DNA from: HGM13634 sp045537285
GTDB lineage: Bacteria > Bacillota > Clostridia > TANB77 > CAG-508
DNA length: 10,992 bases
Direction: 5' to 3'
NCBI GenBank assembly: GCA_045537285.1
Contig: JAZSPC010000011.1
Location: 1 to 10,992 of the forward strand
In this document: positions 7,674-10,992 of the stretch, piece after piece
Layout: each line of letters begins with the position of its first letter
Numbering within the stretch: position 1 is the stretch's first letter
The notes under the pieces: generated by a model
What the model was told of the DNA's origin: nothing
The model's database searches: none
The model's input: only the letters and a program-made list of their open reading frames with translations
Made by a program: the position numbers and the translations under genes

Positions 7674-9323
7674 ATGGAAAATACTAAAAAATTAGAGAAA
7701 AAAGATGGATTTATGAAAGGCGTATTAGCCTTAATGTTTTCACAAGTTTTGATAAAATTATTAGGACTAGTATCAAAAATATATTTAACTAATAAAGAAG
7801 GATTTGGAGATGTAGGAAATGGTATTTATGCTAGCGGATATCAAATTTATGCGATGCTTCTTACAATTTCTTCAATAGGTGTACCAAATGCTATTTCAAA
7901 AATGATTTCAGAGAGAGTAGCGGTAGATGATTATAAAGGTGCACATAGAATATTTAGAATAGCTTTATTAACTTTTGGAGTAATTGGTTTAACAGGAACA
8001 TTAATATTATTCTTTGGAGCGGGAGCAATAGCAAATGCAATAGAAGTTCCAGAAGCAATGATGTCACTTCAAGCATTATCTCCTGCAATTACATTTGTTA
8101 CAATAGCATCTGTTTTAAGAGGATATTTTAATGGATTAGATAAAGTATCTGTAACAGCAAAATCACAATCATTAGAACAAGTATTTAAAACATTAATTAC
8201 AATATTAGCAGTTCAATTTATAGGTATGGCTACAAATCTTGATACAACATATATGGCAGCAGGTGCAAACTTAGCAACAACTTTATCAGTACTACTAAGT
8301 TTTGCATATATAGTAATGTATTATAGGAAATTTAGAAAAATTGTAATACCTAAAATAAAAGCTACAACAAACTATAAATACGAAAGAGTTAAAAAAATAG
8401 TAAGAAACATTTTAATAGTTTCAATTCCAATAACTCTAAGTGCAATAGCATCTACATTAACAAAAATAGTAGATATTGTTACAGTGGTTAAAGGATTAAA
8501 AACATTCTTGCCAGATGTAATAGCCAAAGCACAATATGGAATGTTAGCAGGAAAAGTAGATACATTGGCAACACTTCCGCTTTCGTTTAATATAGCATTT
8601 GCAACTGCGTTAGTGCCATCAGTATCTGGTTTAATGGCAAAAGGGGATACTAAAACAGCAAGTAAAAGAATTTCATTATCATTATTAATAACAATGATAA
8701 TTGGACTTCCTTGTACTTTTGGAATGATAACATTTGCGCAGCCAATATTAAATTTATTATTCCCTAACGCGCCAGATGGAGGATTTTTATTACAAATCTT
8801 TTCACTTACTATAATTTTTGCAGTATTAATGCAAACAACAAATGGAGCATTACAAGGATTAGGAAGAATTATAGTTCCAGCAGTTACATCATTTGTTGGA
8901 ATAACGTTTAAGTTAATATTAAATTTAATATTAGTTCCAAATCCAGCATTTGGAGTAAATGGTTCAGCAATTGCATCAGTAGTAAATAACTTTTTAGCAT
9001 TTTTTCTAAGTTTTATAGTTTTAAGCAGAACAATTAAACTTAATTTGAACTTTAAAAAATTTATTTTAAAACCAGCTATTGCGACTGCTGCAATGTGTGT
9101 ATGTTCATATTTTATATACACAATAATGATTAATGGTATAATTTCAGCAAAATTAGCAACAATATTAGCATTGATTATTGCGGTTGTAATATATGCTATA
9201 ATGGTAGTAATTTTAAGAATATTTGACGAAGATGAAATTACAATGTTACCATATGGAAATAAGATATATAAAATCCTTGTAAGGCTTGGTATATATGGAA
9301 AAGAAAGCAATATTAACAAATAG
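7674..9323 (+). CDS. MurJ/YtgP/SpoVB-family lipid II or polysaccharide flippase (MOP superfamily)
   Basis: A 549-residue polytopic membrane protein with about 12 to 14 hydrophobic segments along its whole length. The N-terminal pattern GFMKGVLALMFSQVLIKLLG, then GNGIYASGYQIYAMLLTISSIGVPNAISKMISER (about 49-82), is typical of the Polysacc_synt family that includes B. subtilis YtgP (MurJ) and SpoVB. The length is close to YtgP. By family knowledge it should flip undecaprenyl-linked wall precursors across the membrane. YtgP/MurJ and SpoVB cannot be separated from sequence reading alone, so no symbol is given. The start has AAAGGTGGT at 7662-7670, about 4 bp upstream, and a near-consensus promoter. 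No clear terminator follows, so some read-through toward the HU gene is possible. Confidence 0.9.
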   Translation: MENTKKLEKKDGFMKGVLALMFSQVLIKLLGLVSKIYLTNKEGFGDVGNGIYASGYQIYAMLLTISSIGVPNAISKMISERVAVDDYKGAHRIFRIALLTFGVIGLTGTLILFFGAGAIANAIEVPEAMMSLQALSPAITFVTIASVLRGYFNGLDKVSVTAKSQSLEQVFKTLITILAVQFIGMATNLDTTYMAAGANLATTLSVLLSFAYIVMYYRKFRKIVIPKIKATTNYKYERVKKIVRNILIVSIPITLSAIASTLTKIVDIVTVVKGLKTFLPDVIAKAQYGMLAGKVDTLATLPLSFNIAFATALVPSVSGLMAKGDTKTASKRISLSLLITMIIGLPCTFGMITFAQPILNLLFPNAPDGGFLLQIFSLTIIFAVLMQTTNGALQGLGRIIVPAVTSFVGITFKLILNLILVPNPAFGVNGSAIASVVNNFLAFFLSFIVLSRTIKLNLNFKKFILKPAIATAAMCVCSYFIYTIMINGIISAKLATILALIIAVVIYAIMVVILRIFDEDEITMLPYGNKIYKILVRLGIYGKESNINK

Positions 9324-9380
9324 ACTATTTTACAAAAAATGGCTAAAATCTTACTCCCAGAATGGGTATAAAGAAAATAT

Positions 9381-9412
9381 TTGAAAAATAAAGAAGGATT
9401 TTATTGTATTAT
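9381..9412 (+). promoter_or_regulatory. Weak candidate promoter of the HU gene
   Basis: TTGAAA (9381-9386) is followed by overlapping -10 candidates: TTGTAT at 17 bp (poor match) or TATTAT (9407-9412, 5 of 6) at a long 20-bp spacing. The 153-bp gap between genes and the strongly expressed nature of HU make a promoter here likely, but the exact boxes are uncertain. Confidence 0.35.
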
Positions 9413-9427
9413 GACGAATAATGCTAG

Positions 9428-9445
9428 TGTAGAAATAAATCTACA
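9428..9445 (+). promoter_or_regulatory. Small leader hairpin upstream of the HU gene
   Basis: TGTAGA (9428-9433) pairs with TCTACA (9440-9445) across a 6-nt AT loop. It lies 16 bp before the AGGAGGT ribosome binding site (9462-9468). It lacks a T tract, so it is not a terminator. It may be a 5' UTR stabilising stem or chance. Confidence 0.35.
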
Positions 9446-9476
9446 TATTTCAAAACTTTTTAGGAGGTAAATTTAA

Positions 9477-9755
9477 ATGAACAAATCTGATTTAGTAGCA
9501 GCAATGGCTGCAAAAACAGGAGACACAAAAAAATGTGCAGAAGAAACATTAAACGCTTTTGTAGACGTTGTTACTGAAGCATTAGTAAAAGGAGACAAAG
9601 TACAATTAGTTGGTTTTGGTTCTTTCGAAGTAAGAAAAAGAGCAGCTAGAAAAGGAAGAAACCCACAAACAAAAGAAGAAATCAAAATACCAGCATCAAA
9701 AGCACCAGTTTTCAAAGCTGGAAAAGCATTAAAAGATTTAGTTAACAACAAATAA
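9477..9755 (+). CDS. hup: HU-family histone-like DNA-binding protein
   Basis: A 92-residue nucleoid protein that binds DNA as a dimer and bends it. It starts MNKSDLVAAMA and has the two-helix dimer body (about 1-42) and the signature GFGSFEVRKRAARKGRNPQT (46-65), including the DNA-intercalating Pro of the RNPQT arm tip (P63). It ends in the C-terminal helix KAPVFKAGKALKDLVN. The size is exactly that of HU. AGGAGGT at 9462-9468 is 8 bp from the ATG. Codons such as GAC, AAC and TTC are commoner here than in neighbours, as expected for a highly expressed gene. It is monocistronic downstream, closed by a strong terminator. IHF is excluded in practice because Bacillota lack it. Confidence 0.97.
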   Translation: MNKSDLVAAMAAKTGDTKKCAEETLNAFVDVVTEALVKGDKVQLVGFGSFEVRKRAARKGRNPQTKEEIKIPASKAPVFKAGKALKDLVNNK

Positions 9756-9785
9756 TCAGTGTTAATATAAATTAATGAATTCATT

Positions 9786-9811
9786 AAAGGACATCATGCG
9801 ATGTCCTTTTT
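9786..9811 (+). terminator. Rho-independent terminator of the HU gene
   Basis: The perfect 10-bp stem AAAGGACATC (9786-9795) with GATGTCCTTT (9800-9809) has a 4-nt loop and runs into a T tract. It is 30 bp after the HU stop and 7 bp from the convergent SDR stop. On the - strand its T run is short, so it serves that gene less well. Confidence 0.92.
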
Positions 9812-9818
9812 ATATATT

Positions 9819-10559
9819 TTATTGTAATTTCTTTTTTTGTACCATATAAGTTATTTTTGCAACTAAACTAGAAGGAAAAAGTTTAGCTCCTAATCTTGCA
9901 AATTTTATATCTATACCAGGCAAAATATAAAATCTATTTAAATGATTTATAGCATATTTTGCAACATCATAACTATTTTTTTCTTTTAAGGAAAATTTAA
10001 CATTTGCTACTTTATTAAAATTTGTTTTAACAGGACCAGGACATAAAATACTTATTTTTACATTAGACTTTTCTTTATTTAATTCTTCTCGAATGCTTTC
10101 TGATAATCTAACAATATATGATTTTGTAGCATAGTAAGTAGCCATTAAAGGACCTGGCATAAAACCTGCAATTGAAGCCACATTTAAAATATGTCCTTTA
10201 TTTATTTTTTTCATATCAATTAAATATAACTTGGTTAATATGTGGTAAGCAGTTAAATTAGTATTAATCATACTAATTTCTTTATCTAAACTTGTATGTG
10301 TAAAATTACCACAATCTCCAAAACCAGCGTTATTTATAAGCAAGTCAATATCTGGATTTTCAGCATGCAGTTTTTTACAATTATCTACATTACTCAAATC
10401 CATAGAAACAATTTTTGTATTTGTTTTTAATTCTTTTTGTAATTCTCTTAATTTATCTTCATCTCTTGCAACTAATACTAATTCATAACCTTTATCAGCA
10501 AGTATCTTTGAAAATTCTCTTCCTATTCCAGAAGATGCACCTGTAATTAAAGCTTTCAT
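9819..10559 (-). CDS. Short-chain dehydrogenase/reductase (SDR), substrate unknown
   Basis: A classical SDR of 246 residues that uses NAD(P)H on an unknown substrate. The Rossmann-fold motif TGASSGIG (6-13) is near the N-terminus, followed by VARDEDKL (30-37), NNAG (76-79), catalytic N101, S129, and Y142xxxK146 in TYYATK. The PGPVKTNF motif follows the active site. All catalytic tetrad residues are present. R31 after the second beta strand suggests an NADP preference, as in the DltE/YqjQ-like subgroup; this is inference. The open frame extends 12 codons further upstream, but GGAGG (complement of 10565-10569) lies 5 bp before the ATG at 10559 and MKALITGASSGIG is the normal SDR beginning, so the shorter start is chosen. 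It is convergent with HU. Confidence 0.92.
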   Translation of the reverse strand: MKALITGASSGIGREFSKILADKGYELVLVARDEDKLRELQKELKTNTKIVSMDLSNVDNCKKLHAENPDIDLLINNAGFGDCGNFTHTSLDKEISMINTNLTAYHILTKLYLIDMKKINKGHILNVASIAGFMPGPLMATYYATKSYIVRLSESIREELNKEKSNVKISILCPGPVKTNFNKVANVKFSLKEKNSYDVAKYAINHLNRFYILPGIDIKFARLGAKLFPSSLVAKITYMVQKKKLQ

Positions 10560-10564
10560 ATATA

Positions 10565-10569
10565 CCTCC
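10565..10569 (-). promoter_or_regulatory. Ribosome binding site fixing the SDR start
   Basis: GGAGG on the - strand lies 5 bp upstream of the ATG at 10559. The longer frame from 10595 has no such site, and its extra residues precede the normal N-terminal strand of an SDR. Confidence 0.8.
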
Positions 10570-10620
10570 AAATTTATATATAAATAATTTATCACAAATT
10601 AAAAAAAATATCATTTAAAA

Positions 10621-10655
10621 CAAAAAATAAAACCATACCTATTGGTATGGTTTTA
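10621..10655 (-). terminator. Terminator of the former tRNA-Leu gene
   Basis: On the - strand a perfect 12-bp stem (10644-10655 with 10628-10639, 4-nt loop) starts immediately after the CCA of the tRNA remnant. It runs into TTTTATTTTTTG. It is the natural 3' end of a tRNA transcript and shows that the DNA on the low-coordinate side is the original downstream flank of the tRNA gene. Confidence 0.88.
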
Positions 10656-10711
10656 TGGTGCAGATGGCCGGAATCGAACCGGCACGGTTTATTCAACCGC
10701 AGGATTTTAAG
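10656..10711 (-). pseudogene. 3' half of a tRNA-Leu(UAA) gene; probable att site of an integrated element
   Basis: Read on the - strand, the segment has an anticodon loop CTTAAAA (anticodon UAA, 10709-10707), the 3' anticodon-stem strand TCCTG, a long variable arm with CGG/CCG stem (10699-10685), T arm GCCGG-TTCGATT-CCGGC (10683-10667), 3' acceptor strand CATCTGC (10666-10660), discriminator A and encoded CCA. The long variable arm and UAA anticodon identify leucine. The 5' side is absent: the bases before the loop read GAATAA and cannot pair with TCCTG, and no partner GCAGATG acceptor strand, D arm or CAGGA stem strand occurs in the remaining 281 bp. It cannot make a working tRNA. A break at the anticodon loop with a preserved 3' half is the hallmark of a tRNA-targeting integrase site. 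A decayed tRNA pseudogene is the alternative. Confidence 0.85.
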
Positions 10712-10756
10712 TTATTCTATCATTTTAATGGTTAGTGATGAATAATACTCTTTAAT

Positions 10757-10789
10757 CCTATTATTTATGTACTCAAAACCCTATTATTT
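10757..10789. repeat. Pair of 10-bp direct repeats near the att remnant
   Basis: CCTATTATTT occurs at 10757-10766 and again at 10780-10789, a 23-bp period (about two helix turns), starting some 46 bp from the tRNA junction. The position and spacing suit arm-type integrase or excisionase binding sites, but in such AT-rich DNA two copies could be chance. Confidence 0.4.
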
Positions 10790-10992
10790 CAAACCATTTC
10801 GTTTGTTTTTATTGTAACATAAACGATTAAAAATTTGTATAAATCTGACACAACTTTTTCAAGTTTTGTTAGAAATGCGTCGTTTTTAATGGTTTCGCTT
10901 TCAGATGGAAACATAAGTGTGCCGTTACAGTCACTGGATATCATTGTTTTCACCTTGTTTTTTACAATTTGGAAAAATTGTATTTTGCCTGC
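10789..10992 (-). CDS. C-terminal part of an unrecognised protein, cut by window edge
   Basis: A frame open from the right edge to a TGA at 10791-10789 gives 67 residues, ending KFLIVYVTIKTNEMV. I do not recognise it: no tyrosine- or serine-recombinase motif, zinc motif or helix-turn-helix is evident. A possible internal start (MISSDCNGTL, ATG at 10944-10942) is preceded by AAGGTG about 7 bp upstream, so a separate 51-residue protein is an alternative. The codons include GAC, AAC, GGC, TCC and ACC, unlike the A/T-ending codons of the host genes, and it is the only frame here stopping at TGA. It reads toward the tRNA remnant. Both its reality as a gene and its function are uncertain. Confidence 0.4.
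   Translation of the reverse strand, partial: AGKIQFFQIVKNKVKTMISSDCNGTLMFPSESETIKNDAFLTKLEKVVSDLYKFLIVYVTIKTNEMV

Larger units (their letters stand above)
10712..10992. mobile_element. Probable terminal segment of an element integrated at tRNA-Leu
   Basis: Inferred from the adjacent tRNA half. In integrations of this kind the orphan 3' half borders native DNA on its CCA side and element DNA on its anticodon side, which places the element at higher coordinates. The segment contains two CCTATTATTT repeats, an unrecognised partial ORF and fewer A/T-only codons than the host genes. No integrase motif is visible inside the window, so the element type cannot be named. Confidence 0.5.

Noticed and set aside
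8372..9319. Long 315-residue open frame on the - strand opposite the flippase gene
   Set aside because: It is a shadow of an AT-rich membrane-protein gene. The + strand frame has a promoter, a ribosome binding site and clear family motifs, while the antisense frame has only low-complexity Ile/Asn/Ala sequence.
9350..9372. Terminator after the flippase gene (CCCA-GAA-TGGG)
   Set aside because: The stem is only 4 bp and no T tract follows.
10705..10730. Group I intron in tRNA-Leu(UAA), as in cyanobacteria
   Set aside because: Those introns split the anticodon after U34 and end in G directly before the 3' exon. Here the whole loop CTTAAAA is continuous and no G precedes the AAAA. No 5' exon is found in the window, although one beyond the right edge cannot be strictly excluded.
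1..10992. Reassignment of UGA to tryptophan
   Set aside because: TGA stops are absent from the host genes, but Trp is consistently TGG and no frame needs TGA read-through. The bias fits an AT-rich genome with few genes sampled.
1..10992. CRISPR array, insertion sequence or restriction/toxin system
   Set aside because: I saw no regularly spaced long repeats, no transposase motifs with terminal inverted repeats, and no recognisable defence gene inside the window.

Overview
The window reads as chromosomal DNA of a very AT-rich Bacillota bacterium, most likely a member of the Clostridia. The evidence is the A/T-dominated codon use, strong AGGAGG-type ribosome binding sites, and a gene order typical of the group: rlmN, a PP2C phosphatase, a PASTA kinase, rsgA and rpe. 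Trp is encoded by TGG and all eight complete or 3'-complete host genes stop at TAA or TAG, so the standard bacterial code fits. Genus or species cannot be named from this sequence.

Region 1 (2-5137, + strand) is a tightly packed housekeeping operon. It runs rlmN (5' end cut by the window edge), prpC/stp, prkC/pknB with three PASTA repeats, rsgA and rpe. The phosphatase and kinase form the usual antagonistic pair that senses cell-wall fragments. A GC-richer hairpin separates prkC from rsgA and may attenuate transcription. rsgA and rpe overlap by 7 bp. The operon ends at a strong bidirectional terminator (about 5151-5187).

Region 2 (5191-7467, - strand) is one large gene for a membrane-anchored VirD4/TraG-like ATPase, the coupling-protein family of conjugation systems. 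No relaxase, VirB4-type ATPase, mating channel or oriT is visible beside it, so it looks like an orphan. It also departs from the classical family pattern after Walker A.

Region 3 (7468-9810, + strand) starts at a divergent intergenic region with a near-consensus sigma-A promoter (TTGAAT, 17 bp, TATAAT). This drives a MurJ/YtgP/SpoVB-type flippase gene. An HU gene with its own leader and a strong terminator follows.

Region 4 (9819-10559, - strand) is a short-chain dehydrogenase. Its ribosome binding site places the start 12 codons inside the longest open frame.

Region 5 (10628-10992) is the most unusual part. On the - strand lies the exact 3' half of a tRNA-Leu(UAA) gene: anticodon loop, 3' anticodon stem, long variable arm, T arm, 3' acceptor strand and CCA, followed by an intact tRNA-type terminator. 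The 5' half is missing, and the homology stops at the 5' edge of the anticodon loop. This is what a leftover attachment site looks like after a tyrosine-recombinase element integrates into a tRNA gene. On that reading, DNA from about 10712 to the right edge is one end of an integrated element that continues outside the window. It holds paired 10-bp repeats and the C-terminal end of an unrecognised ORF with less AT-biased codons.
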